Translations under genes and position numbers: made by a program
The notes under the pieces: generated by a model
The model's database searches: none
Seen by the model: the letters and a program-made list of their open reading frames with translations, nothing else
Told to the model about the DNA's origin: nothing
Assembly: GCA_964486055.1 (NCBI GenBank)
Contig: CAZALE010000001.1
Location: 124,001-188,000 of the forward strand
Direction: 5' to 3'
Source: J014 sp964486055
GTDB lineage: Bacteria; Acidobacteriota; Blastocatellia; Pyrinomonadales; Pyrinomonadaceae
Length of the DNA: 64,000 nucleotides
In this document: piece after piece, positions 43,964 through 53,122 of the stretch
Layout of the letters: the number at the start of each line of letters is the position of its first letter
Numbering within the stretch: position 1 is the first letter of the stretch

Positions 43964-44532
43964 TAATTCAAACCTCCAATCGCCTCGATGTTATTCTTTA
44001 TAAGTTTAGCGTGTAATTCTGGAGTTAATTTTTGTTTGATTATTTCCTCTGCAAGGCGTATTGTCTCTTCAGCTGAAAATTTGCGAAGCTCTTGTTTTCT
44101 CTGTTTTATTAAAGTAGCGATTTCATTTGCCGCTTGTTTATGAATTTTCTCGATTTCGAATTCAGTTTGCATTAAAATTCTGTTTCTTTCGGCCTCTGCC
44201 TCTAGTTTTGCTTCTTCTATAATTTTTTGTTTCTCGATTTCAATATTTAAAAGGCTTTGCTCAATCTCGTTAAGGTAAGCGAAGGCTTTTTCCTTTTCCT
44301 CGCGGGCAGCTATGAGCTCATGGCGAATTTGCTCACGTTTTGCTTTAAAGGATTCACTGAGGGGTTTACGCAGAAAGTATACGAGAAGCGCAATGAAGAT
44401 CGCTAGATTAAAAAACCTCCAGAGTTCAAATCCTGGGTAGTTTATGATGGGATCGACGTTCTCATACCACCATTTAAGAAATCCACCAGAAGTTTTACTG
44501 CTTGCGAAGATAATGAAAATTAAATACTGCAT
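43963..44532 (-). CDS. atpF: ATP synthase b subunit
   Basis: Membrane-anchored peripheral stalk subunit of 189 residues. The single hydrophobic helix (about 38-57; WRFFNLAIFIALLVYFLRKPL) follows a 37-residue N-terminal extension which itself has a hydrophobic start. The rest is a long charged coiled coil (60-165). The region after the helix, FKAKREQIRHELIAAREEKEKA, is typical of b. It pairs with b' encoded just before it, so the stalk is probably a b/b' heterodimer, as in cyanobacteria and several other phyla. Confidence 0.92.
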   Translation of the reverse strand: MQYLIFIIFASSKTSGGFLKWWYENVDPIINYPGFELWRFFNLAIFIALLVYFLRKPLSESFKAKREQIRHELIAAREEKEKAFAYLNEIEQSLLNIEIEKQKIIEEAKLEAEAERNRILMQTEFEIEKIHKQAANEIATLIKQRKQELRKFSAEETIRLAEEIIKQKLTPELHAKLIKNNIEAIGGLN

Positions 44533-44534
44533 AT

Positions 44535-44978
44535 CTAATTTAGAACTGCGTTGCTTAGTTTTTCTGCTAATTCTTTCGCTTGATTTGCGATTTCCTTACG
44601 AGCCGTTTCTATTTGTTTATTGATCTCGGCTTTTTCCTCTGCAAGTCTTTTGCTGACATCATCGCGAGTTTGTTGGATTTTTTCTTGTGCCTCTGTTAAA
44701 GCCTGCTTTCTAACATTCTCTATGATTTTGTAGCCTTCTGATCTGGCTTGAAGTAATTCATTTTCCAGCTTCTCTCTTTTCTCCTTAGCGGTAAGAAGGA
44801 TTCTTTCGGCTTCGGTTAGGTGAGTCCTCTTTTGATTTTCACGAGCTTCTAACACCCTGTTTATTGGGCGGAAGAAAGTACGATTCAAGATGAAGATCAT
44901 CAAAAGTATGAGAGAAATGTGAATTAATAGGCTTGCGTCCGGAACTAACTGTACACCAGCGAAGGCTAAGATTGTCAT
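44535..44978 (-). CDS. ATP synthase b' subunit
   Basis: Second b-type subunit, 147 residues. One N-terminal helix (about 15-33) then LNRTFFRPINRVLEARENQKRTHLTEAERI and an uninterrupted coiled coil to the end. Presence of two consecutive b-type genes is the b/b' arrangement. As the first gene of the operon it should carry the promoter. The a and c subunit genes that usually precede b are missing from the upstream region. Confidence 0.88.
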   Translation of the reverse strand: MTILAFAGVQLVPDASLLIHISLILLMIFILNRTFFRPINRVLEARENQKRTHLTEAERILLTAKEKREKLENELLQARSEGYKIIENVRKQALTEAQEKIQQTRDDVSKRLAEEKAEINKQIETARKEIANQAKELAEKLSNAVLN

Positions 44979-45026
44979 AATTTTTATTCGTGCATTAGAT
45001 TTGTCTTTATATTCAAAAGAGTAAAG

Positions 45027-45054
45027 CTTATCACGAAGTTATTTTGGTGGTCAA
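45027..45054 (-). promoter_or_regulatory. Possible sigma-70 promoter of the ATP synthase operon
   Basis: On the minus strand, TTGACC (45054-45049) and GATAAG (45032-45027) with a 16-base spacer, about 50 bases before the b' start. It is a reasonable but imperfect match. Confidence 0.4.
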
Positions 45055-45161
45055 GTATGGTTAAAATTTATGTTCGTAAACTGAAAGAAGATGAGTTTTT
45101 ATCGAATTTTGGCTGCAGTCAGCTAATCACTGCAATTTTTTGAGACTGCTACGAAAGAAAG

Positions 45162-45638
45162 TCATGGGTTTCCTGACGGGCGATCTGGTCGTGCTATGAC
45201 TCTATTTCTTAATCTATCCTGTCTCAATTGACGGAATTTTTGTAATTGTTCAAGAGTTAAAATCTTTCTCAATTCTACTTCTGTTTTAATGCGCAACCTG
45301 AGAAACTCAGCTTGCGCTGCTTGTACCTCTTTAACCCTTTGTTCTACTAGATTTTCATCGAAAGAATCAGAATAAATGGCTTCATCCAAAGCTCTATTAG
45401 CACGTTGAAGCCTTTGTTGAGCGGCTCTCATCAATGGGCGATTGATTCGGTTTATATTACGAATTTTCTCAATTTGGTCTGGGGTTAATTCCAATTCTTT
45501 TAAAGCATTTAAACGAAAGATTGACTGAACCGGATTTGGTTGATCTTTCTTTTGATCTAATGGTGATTTTTCCTGAGCTAGAATCAGGTTTGTAACAAGA
45601 ATCATTAAAAAAATCGAAAGAATATTATTCAGTTTCAT
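45162..45638 (-). CDS. Spy/CpxP-like LTxxQ periplasmic protein
   Basis: Exported helical protein of 158 residues from ATG 45638 (GGAG lies 9 bases upstream; the frame opens 12 codons earlier but overlaps the anti-sigma gene). Signal peptide 1-22 ends NLILAQ. Two LTxxQ-like motifs, ELTPDQIEKI and ILTLEQLQKF, flank a charged helical region rich in Arg/Gln. Spy/CpxP relatives act as periplasmic chaperones or metal-stress sensors. It is the third gene of an ECF sigma/anti-sigma operon, so it probably belongs to an envelope-stress response. Confidence 0.8.
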   Translation of the reverse strand: MKLNNILSIFLMILVTNLILAQEKSPLDQKKDQPNPVQSIFRLNALKELELTPDQIEKIRNINRINRPLMRAAQQRLQRANRALDEAIYSDSFDENLVEQRVKEVQAAQAEFLRLRIKTEVELRKILTLEQLQKFRQLRQDRLRNRVIARPDRPSGNP

Positions 45639-45663
45639 ATGCGATCGCTCCATTTTATAAAAT

Positions 45664-46311
45664 TTAAATTTCACCTATTTCTTCGAATAGGTCTGCTAGT
45701 CTTAACCCTTCGTCAATATCTGATTCATTCATGAAGTCAAACTGTTTTTTAGGTTGCTGCGGACGAGCTGACTTTTTAACAGTGGTTTTTTGAATCCTCA
45801 TCGACGGCTTAGTTTCAACTGAAGTTTTGTTTTTTTGTCCATCCTCTAAAATTACTTCTGATTTCTTGACGGAGACTTCTGGTTCCTCTACCCTAGCTGC
45901 ATTTTCATTTAAAGACTTTTCATCGATCAATAGTTTTTGATGCTTGCCCAATTCAGAGACTGCAGTGTTTTGTCTACTCATTCTGTCGGTGGTGAAGAGT
46001 ATGAGGGCAAAGCAAATACAGATAGTCAATGAAGCTACAGCCAGCGGTCGCCAAGCGAATAGCCAACTATAGGAGCCTAAGAGTTTGGTCAATACAGACT
46101 CAGTTTTATTTATTTCGAGATTCGTTGGTTGAAACTCATTATATGCTCGCTCACGTAAGGCTGAAAGATCTTGCCGTAGTATCTCAAAAGCTCTAAGCTC
46201 CTCATCGCAGTCATCACAAGACTTAATATGCTCTTTAAAATCTGGGGCAAAGTTACTTTCATTGTAAAGATAAGAAATTATTTCTTCCGATAATTTACAT
46301 TTTTCTCTCAT
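45664..46311 (-). CDS. Anti-sigma factor with zinc-finger (ZAS) motif
   Basis: A 215-residue membrane protein. The N-terminal anti-sigma zinc finger HxxxCxxC is His28, Cys32, Cys35 (EHIKSCDDC). A single transmembrane helix follows (about 89-107), then a Lys/Ser-rich periplasmic region (110-215) of low complexity. It would hold the ECF sigma factor encoded immediately upstream at the membrane until a signal releases it. The sigma gene ends 12 bases before it. Confidence 0.88.
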   Translation of the reverse strand: MREKCKLSEEIISYLYNESNFAPDFKEHIKSCDDCDEELRAFEILRQDLSALRERAYNEFQPTNLEINKTESVLTKLLGSYSWLFAWRPLAVASLTICICFALILFTTDRMSRQNTAVSELGKHQKLLIDEKSLNENAARVEEPEVSVKKSEVILEDGQKNKTSVETKPSMRIQKTTVKKSARPQQPKKQFDFMNESDIDEGLRLADLFEEIGEI

Positions 46312-46323
46312 TTTTCATGCTCC

Positions 46324-46902
46324 TTACACGACTATAAATTTTTGCTCCAACTTCCTCCTTAAAAGACTTAAAGCCAAGTATAGACGGCTTTTTACAGTGC
46401 TGACAGGGATGTTTAGAATTTCAGCTATTTCTTGAAACGTCATTTCTTCGAACTCTTTCATGATCAAGACTTGCTTTAATTCAAAAGGCAAAGAACTCAT
46501 GGCTTTCCTTACAAATTCGATTCTTTCTTGTCTCTCGACAGCTTTAAGAGGTGAGGCGTTTTCTGAAGAGATGGGGATAGCAGAGGGATTATTTTCGATT
46601 TCATCCTCTAAGTAACTCTCAGAAGCTTTTTTATCGTTTCTCATCCTGGTTAGACATTGATTAACGGCTATTCTGTGTAGCCACGAGGAAATTTTGGAGT
46701 CGCCGCGAAATCCTTTTAAGTTTTTATAAGCCAGCATAAAGGTCTCTTGCGTTGCATCTAAGGCTTCTTCCTTACAACCAAGCATGCCATAGCATAGAGC
46801 AAATATTTTTCGCTCCCATCTTCTTACTATCTCGCCGAAAGCCTCAGTCTCACCGTCTAAAGTCTTTCGGACAAGCTGCTCATCAGTCAGATTAGCCGTC
46901 AT
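46324..46902 (-). CDS. ECF-family RNA polymerase sigma factor
   Basis: Sigma-70 family factor of 192 residues with region 2 (about 20-90; IFALCYGMLGCKEEALDATQETFMLAYKNLKGFRGDSKISSWLHRIAVNQCL) and region 4 (about 130-185; LPFELKQVLIMKEFEEMTFQEIAEILNIPVSTVKSRLYLAL). Region 3 is absent, as expected of ECF factors. ATG 46902 is preferred; a TTG at 46911 is in frame. It is followed by its membrane anti-sigma and a Spy-like protein. I could not identify an autoregulatory ECF promoter by eye. Confidence 0.93.
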   Translation of the reverse strand: MTANLTDEQLVRKTLDGETEAFGEIVRRWERKIFALCYGMLGCKEEALDATQETFMLAYKNLKGFRGDSKISSWLHRIAVNQCLTRMRNDKKASESYLEDEIENNPSAIPISSENASPLKAVERQERIEFVRKAMSSLPFELKQVLIMKEFEEMTFQEIAEILNIPVSTVKSRLYLALSLLRRKLEQKFIVV

Positions 46903-47134
46903 CACAATCAAATAATCAATTTCAATTTTCTCACAAAACTTTAGACATTTTTTCGGAAAAGAAAGTCTGAAAATTTCATTTGTAAATGATGCTGAATAAA
47001 ACTGTAATCATTCAAATGAGCAGCTAGAAACGATGAGCGAAGAAGCATTTAAATATGTCTGTGGTAGATTGTCAGCCTTTCGAGTATATGGCCGAAGAGG
47101 GGACTCTTATCCGAAGGAGAGAATCCTTAGAACA

Positions 47135-47668
47135 TCAAACGTTGTTCTTTTGCATGATAATTTTTATCCAGGTAGGTAATGGCAGCCAGGTAGCAGGTTT
47201 ACCGTAAGTTTTTTCGTTCAAGTGCTCTATGCCCCGCTCAAATTCAATTTGCAAATCTTCAGGTGGCAGATGTTCGCGCTTCTCGTAGCATGCATGTTGG
47301 ATGCATGCCAAAGGTTTTATTTCATGAATCAAACAGCCAACGGTTTTCTCAAAGAATGGGCAGGCGAAGGTTTTGCCACTTGTCTCAGCATCTGAATCTA
47401 ATTGGTATCTTATCACGGTCTGCTCTACATGTTTTTTCAGTTGTTCCAGCTTTTCTTTATCTAGCTTTTTCTCAAGGTATTTAATTACTAGAACTGCCTC
47501 TAATTTTGTAATGTGAACATTAACAAAGTTAGCATCGAGGCAGCACTCCGCTGAACAATTTGTACAGTCTTTAGCGCGAAACTCATATTTATCTTTTATG
47601 ATCTTACGAAATTTGCTTTTTAATACAGCAAGTTGTTCAAGAGCTTTTCTCTCAGAAACATATCTCAT
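47135..47668 (-). CDS. YkgJ-family cysteine cluster protein
   Basis: A 177-residue protein with the Zn/Fe-chelating CxxCxxxCC-type cluster: Cys residues in CTNCSAECC (about 36-44), then CPFF, VGCLIHEIKPLACIQHACY. This matches the YkgJ/UPF0153 family, thought to bind an iron-sulfur cluster or zinc; no reaction is established. It is isolated, with about 220 bases of non-coding sequence upstream of the ECF operon and 62 bases before the hydrolase-like gene. Confidence 0.85.
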   Translation of the reverse strand: MRYVSERKALEQLAVLKSKFRKIIKDKYEFRAKDCTNCSAECCLDANFVNVHITKLEAVLVIKYLEKKLDKEKLEQLKKHVEQTVIRYQLDSDAETSGKTFACPFFEKTVGCLIHEIKPLACIQHACYEKREHLPPEDLQIEFERGIEHLNEKTYGKPATWLPLPTWIKIIMQKNNV

Positions 47669-47730
47669 AACTCACGTTTAATGCGGTTTTCAAAGTGTAC
47701 AATTCTAATTTTACTAAAAATGTAGCCTAG

Positions 47731-48786
47731 CTATTTTGCTGATGACGTTTTAGTTGATGAAAGATTAATATTCATTTGATTTGTGATTTGTGATGTTTGA
47801 TTAGTTATCATCGGTGTTATTTGTGAGCTAAAGGTTTTCTTAAAAAAGTCCATTACTCTTTGATCATAAGCTCTGATTTGTTCGAGCGAAGCAGTTGAAA
47901 GGTTATAGCCTGATGGTGACAAACCCGTGTAGGATTGAATATCAGCACCAGGTCCAAAACAACCTACTAATTTCTGCGTAGAATCTTGCAGTACTGGTTC
48001 GTCAACTCCCGCCAAGAGCATTATTTTCCTATCCTTTAATGATGGGGCAAGATCGCACAACGAATCTCTGACGTAAGTTTTATTGAAGAAATAGATGTAA
48101 GCTCCCATGGATGCAAGAGATGATGTGTATTCACTAGCAAATGGGAATCTTCGTCGTATGGCTAAGTACAATATCTCATCCGAACGTAAGGGGACTGAAT
48201 CTAACACTAACGCTCTTATGGAATTTTCCTTTACAGCTGCTCTAAAGCCAGCTAAAGCGCCAAGCTCAACTCCGTAGATTGCTATTTCATTACTGATTAA
48301 ACTTTCCTTATTCGATTCATCCTTAAGGTTCTTCAGGAAGCTTATAGCTGCAAGAACATCCTCCGTTTCTTCGCCGCCAAAGGTTGTATACGGTACTGGA
48401 GGATTTTGTCCGTGTCCTCGCAGATCTGGCATCAATACTGTAAAATCCGTTAATTCATTTAGTTTAACTCCGCGGTCTAAAACGTGAGAACGATCCGCTC
48501 CGTATTGATGTAGAAGTAGTATGGCAGGCTTACCTTTTCCTCCTCGCAGTAGCCAGCCTCGAGCTTGAGTGCCATCATTGTTGGTCCAAGTCTCGTCAGT
48601 AATTCTTGCACCTCTTGCGCTTAATTGGCCGTATTTGGCTGGGGTTATTAGATAAGCTGCTTTTGGAGCGTCAGACGCAACGTACATGAGCCAAGTAGAC
48701 AGCCCAACGAGGAAGAGAATGATTAGAGTAACAATAGGAAGCACAAGTTTGAGCAAATTTCGAATGAATCGTCTTGAAATAGCCAT
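47731..48786 (-). CDS. Membrane-anchored alpha/beta hydrolase-fold protein lacking the nucleophilic serine
   Basis: A 351-residue protein with an N-terminal membrane helix (about 13-36) and an alpha/beta hydrolase domain (about 75-320). The oxyanion strand ILLLHQYGADRSHV (89-102) and PDLRGHGQNP (120-129) are typical. The nucleophile elbow, normally GxSxG, reads GVELG (172-176), putting Glu174 in place of serine, so the usual esterase/peptidase chemistry should be absent. The C-terminal 25 residues are a repetitive Ile/Thr/Asn/Gln tail (MITNQTSQITNQ). Divergent from the S55 peptidase-like gene. Confidence 0.78.
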   Translation of the reverse strand: MAISRRFIRNLLKLVLPIVTLIILFLVGLSTWLMYVASDAPKAAYLITPAKYGQLSARGARITDETWTNNDGTQARGWLLRGGKGKPAILLLHQYGADRSHVLDRGVKLNELTDFTVLMPDLRGHGQNPPVPYTTFGGEETEDVLAAISFLKNLKDESNKESLISNEIAIYGVELGALAGFRAAVKENSIRALVLDSVPLRSDEILYLAIRRRFPFASEYTSSLASMGAYIYFFNKTYVRDSLCDLAPSLKDRKIMLLAGVDEPVLQDSTQKLVGCFGPGADIQSYTGLSPSGYNLSTASLEQIRAYDQRVMDFFKKTFSSQITPMITNQTSQITNQMNINLSSTKTSSAK

Positions 48787-48869
48787 ATTCTCGTATGCCT
48801 TTAGATTCTTTATTGCGAGCCGTTGAAAATGTTAACATATTCAGCGGAAAGAGAAAAGAGGAAGGAAAA

Positions 48870-50678
48870 ATGCTTAAAAAGTTTTTTGTCGCTGTATTCT
48901 TTTGTATAACGGTAGTTTCAGGTCAGACGACTAATGGTACCTTTAGAGTGCCGATTTTACCACTTTCAGAGATCAGGGAAGGGATGAAAGGAGTTGCAAA
49001 GACCGTTTTTCGGGGCTCAGAACCTGAAGAATTCAATGTTGAGATTCTCGGAATCCTTCCTGGTGCCATAGGGCCGAAACAAGATCTAATAATCGGGAAA
49101 ATTAGCGGTTCACAAGTCGAGAAGACAGCTGTATTTGCAGGAATGAGCGGTTCGCCTGTTTTCATCGATGGCAAGCTCATAGGTGCAATAGCCTACAGTT
49201 TTCCTTTTTCAAAGGAACCAATTTGCGGTATAACGCCTGTAGAACAGATGATAGGCATGTTCGATAAGAGATCAGATAAGCTTGATAAACAAATGGATAG
49301 AAAGGGGCTTGGGCGTAAATCGATTTATCTGTCTGAACTCTCTTCATTGAAATTAGAACTTCCAAAAAAGGAACAGATGGCAAATCAGAGGCTACAATCT
49401 TTTCAGCCGATCGCTACACCACTTGCCTTCGGTGGATTTAACTCTAAAACGATAGATTTATTTTCCTCTACTCTGTCTGAATTTGGTTTTTTACCTATCA
49501 ATTCCATTGGAGGGTCAAGTAGAGATTTCTCATTGAAGCCCTATGACGACAGAACATTGCAACCAGGTGCTTCTGTGGGCATGTCTCTAATCAGAGGTGA
49601 TTATTCAATAACTGCGTTTGGGACTGTCACCTTTCGTGATGGTGAACAGGTTTATGCTTTTGGTCACCCATTTTTGAATTTAGGTAACACCAATTTTCCA
49701 ATGTCAGAGGCTAAGGTTGTTGCCATAGTGCCAAGCATTTACAATTCATTCAAGCTTGCAGTTTCTGATGCAACGGTCGGCTCGATGACAGAGGATAGAA
49801 ATACAGGAGTTTTGGGTAAATTAGGCCAGAATCCGAAAATGATACCAGTGAATCTGATCTTACGAACTAGCAGGGGTAAGACAGAAAAGCTTTATTTCGA
49901 GGTAGTTGAGGATGAATTATTGACACCTCTCTTACTGAATATCGCCGTATATAATGCGATAATCTCTAATGAGAGAAGCGTGGGAGCGGCAACCATCGAT
50001 CTAGCAGCCAACATTGAAGTCAAGAATAATGCGCCGATAAAGATCGTCCGTAAGTTTACTGGTAGTTTGGCGGCTCAGCTGAGCGGTGCAGCTATCGCAG
50101 TACCTACGAACATAATTTTGCGAAGCGGCTTTGAGTCAGCTGAGATAACCAGAGTAGACGTGCAGATAGGTTTCAATGACATTGAGAGATCAGCCAATCT
50201 AGAACAGGTAGTAGCTGATAAAACCGAATTACGCAAGGGCGAGTATTTAAATTTGCAAGCATATCTCAAGACAAATGACGATAAAACCATAGTGCGTAAT
50301 TTTAAGGTAAAAATTCCTGAAATGATTACTGATGGGAGCCTACAAATTCTGGTGGGTGACGCAGATTCTATCCAAAAGATATTACCCGATACTTTATTCA
50401 CTCCCGAAAATCTCGGGGAATTGATTGATAAGTTGAATAAGATCAGGAGAAATGACAGGATTTATGTTTTTGTAGTTCAGCAGACGACAGGAGCTATAAT
50501 AGGATCAAAACAATTACCTAATCTCCCGCCATCCGTTATTGCCACTCTAAATAACAGCAATGCTGTCGGCAATTTTACACCTATTACGGTAGACATAATC
50601 GAGCAACAAGAATCTGACACGATCGATTACGTGGTTGTGGGACAGAAAACATTGATAGTGCAGGTTAGAAGTCAGTAA
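48870..50678 (+). CDS. SpoIVB/S55-like serine peptidase domain protein
   Basis: Exported protein of 602 residues. ATG 48870 is chosen because AGGAAGG lies just upstream and the product begins with a signal peptide (1-18); the open frame starts 25 codons earlier but that part is not signal-like. The serine motif AGMSGSPVFIDGKLIGAI (90-107) and a GHPFLN motif with His266 in QVYAFGHPFLN match peptidase family S55, known from the sporulation protease SpoIVB. Here the serine motif comes before the histidine motif, opposite to SpoIVB. The C-terminal 250 residues are beta-rich with no recognised domain. Non-sporulating relatives occur in Acidobacteriota; substrate unknown. Confidence 0.78.
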   Translation: MLKKFFVAVFFCITVVSGQTTNGTFRVPILPLSEIREGMKGVAKTVFRGSEPEEFNVEILGILPGAIGPKQDLIIGKISGSQVEKTAVFAGMSGSPVFIDGKLIGAIAYSFPFSKEPICGITPVEQMIGMFDKRSDKLDKQMDRKGLGRKSIYLSELSSLKLELPKKEQMANQRLQSFQPIATPLAFGGFNSKTIDLFSSTLSEFGFLPINSIGGSSRDFSLKPYDDRTLQPGASVGMSLIRGDYSITAFGTVTFRDGEQVYAFGHPFLNLGNTNFPMSEAKVVAIVPSIYNSFKLAVSDATVGSMTEDRNTGVLGKLGQNPKMIPVNLILRTSRGKTEKLYFEVVEDELLTPLLLNIAVYNAIISNERSVGAATIDLAANIEVKNNAPIKIVRKFTGSLAAQLSGAAIAVPTNIILRSGFESAEITRVDVQIGFNDIERSANLEQVVADKTELRKGEYLNLQAYLKTNDDKTIVRNFKVKIPEMITDGSLQILVGDADSIQKILPDTLFTPENLGELIDKLNKIRRNDRIYVFVVQQTTGAIIGSKQLPNLPPSVIATLNNSNAVGNFTPITVDIIEQQESDTIDYVVVGQKTLIVQVRSQ

Positions 50679-50826
50679 GTTCACAAAATAAACTTTTATC
50701 ATGAGATGAGGCATATCTAAGTCTTCTTGAGCTGAAATCTGCTTAGTAACCTTTTTGCTGATACTTAATTTAAAAAGATGCCATCAGATTGTGGCTAGTA
50801 TCGTTATTACAAAACGCAGACTTTGA

Positions 50827-52305
50827 TTAGCCTGAGGTTTCGAGTCGATAATTTGGTGCTTCTTTGGTTATTATTACATCGTGGACATGAGATTCTCTTA
50901 GTCCTGCCGAAGTTATACGTATAAATCGAGTCTTTGTTTGCAATTCACGAATATTACGACACCCCGTATAGCCCATGCCAGCTTTTAATCCACCTACGAG
51001 CTGCAAAACCATGTCTGCGAGCTTGCCTCTATATGGGACCCTACCTTCAATTCCCTCGGGGACGTACTTTGAATCTGAGATGGTACCTTCTTGAGCGTAT
51101 CTATCGGATGAGCCACTTTTCATTGCTGCTATCGAGCCCATGCCACGATAAGATTTGAAACTTCTGCCTTGATATAGAATCACTTCTCCTGGAGCTTCCT
51201 CTGTGCCGGCAAATAACGAACCGATCATTACTGAATCCGCACCTGCCGCTATCGCTTTCGTTACATCGCCAGAAAACTTTATACCTCCGTCGGAGATTAT
51301 CGGAATTCCTGTTCCTTTAGCTGCTTCGACTGCATTCATTATTGCAGTTATTTGTGGTACGCCGGCAGCCGTCACAATGCGAGTCGTGCAAATTGAACCG
51401 CCACCAATACCAACTTTTACAGCGTCCGCACCTGCTGATATCAACGCTTTTGTTCCTTCGTACGTTGCTACGTTTCCTGCTACTACGTCTACTTCTGGAA
51501 ATTTTGCCTTCACTCTTTTGATTGCCTCTAGGACGCGACTAGAATGGCCATGTGCAGTATCGATCACTAAAGCATCAACGCTAGCTTTGACTAGAGCTTC
51601 AGCTCTTTCGAGGTAATCTCCCGTGGCGCCAATAGCAGCAGCTACCCTGAGTCTGCCAAGGGAATCCTTTGCAGCGTTCGGATATTTAATGGCTTTTTGG
51701 ATATCCTTAACGGTGATTAGTCCTTTCAATTGTCCGTCTTCATTCACTACCAAAAGCTTTTCTATTCGGTGCTCTTGAAGTTTTATTTTGGCCTCTTCTA
51801 GAGTGGTGCCGATCGGGACTGTGACTAAAGGTTGTTTAGTCATCACCTCGGAGACAGGGATATTTGTTCGTGTTTCAAATCTAAGATCTCTATTAGTGAT
51901 AATGCCAACGAGGAAACCATTCTCGTTTATGACTGGAATACCGCTTATTTTATATCTCTCCATGAGATTGAGCGCTTCTGATACTGTTGCATTCTCATGA
52001 ATAGTCACTGGGTCAACTATCATTCCCGACTCGGAGCGCTTAACCTTATCCACCTCTTCTGCTTGCTCTTCAATTGACAAATTTTTGTGAATAACTCCGA
52101 TACCGCCTTGTTGAGCTAGAGCTATCGCCAGCGCAGCTTCAGTGACTGTGTCCATCGCGGCTGAACAAAGAGGAATATTTATTTCAATGTTACGTGAGAA
52201 TTTTGTCCGTACATCAACTTCACTGGGTAAAACCTCAGAATAATCAGGCACTAACAGAACATCATCAAAAGTTAAACCTTCTTTTATCTCATCAATTCTC
52301 GACAT
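50827..52305 (-). CDS. guaB: Inosine-5'-monophosphate dehydrogenase
   Basis: Oxidises IMP to XMP with NAD, the first committed step to GMP. The 492-residue form from ATG 52305 (GAGGT 8 bases upstream) has the normal IMPDH length; the frame extends 14 codons further and overlaps the upstream gene. The TIM barrel includes TFDDVLLVP (12-20) and the active-site loop GGGSICTTRIV with Cys306. Two CBS domains (about 96-208) are inserted. The flap and C-terminus (GYTGCRNIRELQ) are intact. It follows the RodZ-like gene by 28 bases. Confidence 0.96.
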   Translation of the reverse strand: MSRIDEIKEGLTFDDVLLVPDYSEVLPSEVDVRTKFSRNIEINIPLCSAAMDTVTEAALAIALAQQGGIGVIHKNLSIEEQAEEVDKVKRSESGMIVDPVTIHENATVSEALNLMERYKISGIPVINENGFLVGIITNRDLRFETRTNIPVSEVMTKQPLVTVPIGTTLEEAKIKLQEHRIEKLLVVNEDGQLKGLITVKDIQKAIKYPNAAKDSLGRLRVAAAIGATGDYLERAEALVKASVDALVIDTAHGHSSRVLEAIKRVKAKFPEVDVVAGNVATYEGTKALISAGADAVKVGIGGGSICTTRIVTAAGVPQITAIMNAVEAAKGTGIPIISDGGIKFSGDVTKAIAAGADSVMIGSLFAGTEEAPGEVILYQGRSFKSYRGMGSIAAMKSGSSDRYAQEGTISDSKYVPEGIEGRVPYRGKLADMVLQLVGGLKAGMGYTGCRNIRELQTKTRFIRITSAGLRESHVHDVIITKEAPNYRLETSG

Positions 52306-52333
52306 TTTTGTTACCTCAAGGTTTTCATCTAGG

Positions 52334-53122
52334 TTATTTAGCTTCAAGTTTTATTTGACCACTCTGTAGGATATCCCGCACGTTAGATCGATTGATTTCA
52401 AACTCTATGACATTACGATTTTGCATAGGAGCAGGCGGTGTTATTTGTTTTCCATTCAAAGTCAGCTGTACGTTATTTGCAAAACCTTTGTAGTATTTTA
52501 AACGAATTGTCTCTTGGGCAGAATAAGTTTGAGGCGAATTCAAGGTGATATCCTTGATGATTCGCTTACCATCTATGATGGCCTCTACAGAAACTTTCTC
52601 GGTTGAAACCCTTACTTCAAGATTCATAGGTATATTTTGAGCGAGGTCACTTACAGGATTAATTGCCTTAGTAGAATTCTCAGTTAGTTCTTTTTCGGTA
52701 GATGAAGAGGGTGGTTGGGGAGTGGAAGCATTCGAGGATTTTAGGTAAGTAATCAAATAAGTCCCTCCCCAAACGGCAACTATGATTAAAATAAGTAAGA
52801 TTGCGATAGTAATTAGCTTTGAAGAATTGGGATTCCCGTCAGCCAAGACCTCTGGCTTATAAAGTTTTAACTCTTCATCGTCTTTTTGATTTACAATGCG
52901 TAGATAATCTTGGACGACTTCTTGTTCGTCTAAGCCGACACACCGAGCATATAGCTTGATAAAACCTTTATTGAAAACCCCGCCAGGTAAGCTGCTGAAA
53001 TCATTGTTTTCTATTGCCTCTAAATAATGAGCGGAGATTCTGGTTTGTTCAGCAACATCTCCTATGCTCATACCGCGGGTTTCACGAGCTTGTTTTAATT
53101 TTTCGCCGAGGGTAATCGCCAT
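52334..53122 (-). CDS. RodZ-like helix-turn-helix membrane protein
   Basis: Bitopic protein of 262 residues from ATG 53122. The N-terminal HTH_25 domain (about 4-72) reads LGEKLKQARETRGMSIGDVAEQTRISAHYLEAIENNDFSSLPGGVFNKGFIKLYAR. A single transmembrane helix follows (about 102-127), then a Ser/Pro/Thr linker and a C-terminal DUF4115 domain (about 175-262). In rod-shaped bacteria RodZ links MreB to the envelope, but mreB is not nearby, so this could instead be a general HTH_25/DUF4115 protein. The open frame runs 24 codons further upstream with no better start. Confidence 0.85.
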   Translation of the reverse strand: MAITLGEKLKQARETRGMSIGDVAEQTRISAHYLEAIENNDFSSLPGGVFNKGFIKLYARCVGLDEQEVVQDYLRIVNQKDDEELKLYKPEVLADGNPNSSKLITIAILLILIIVAVWGGTYLITYLKSSNASTPQPPSSSTEKELTENSTKAINPVSDLAQNIPMNLEVRVSTEKVSVEAIIDGKRIIKDITLNSPQTYSAQETIRLKYYKGFANNVQLTLNGKQITPPAPMQNRNVIEFEINRSNVRDILQSGQIKLEAK

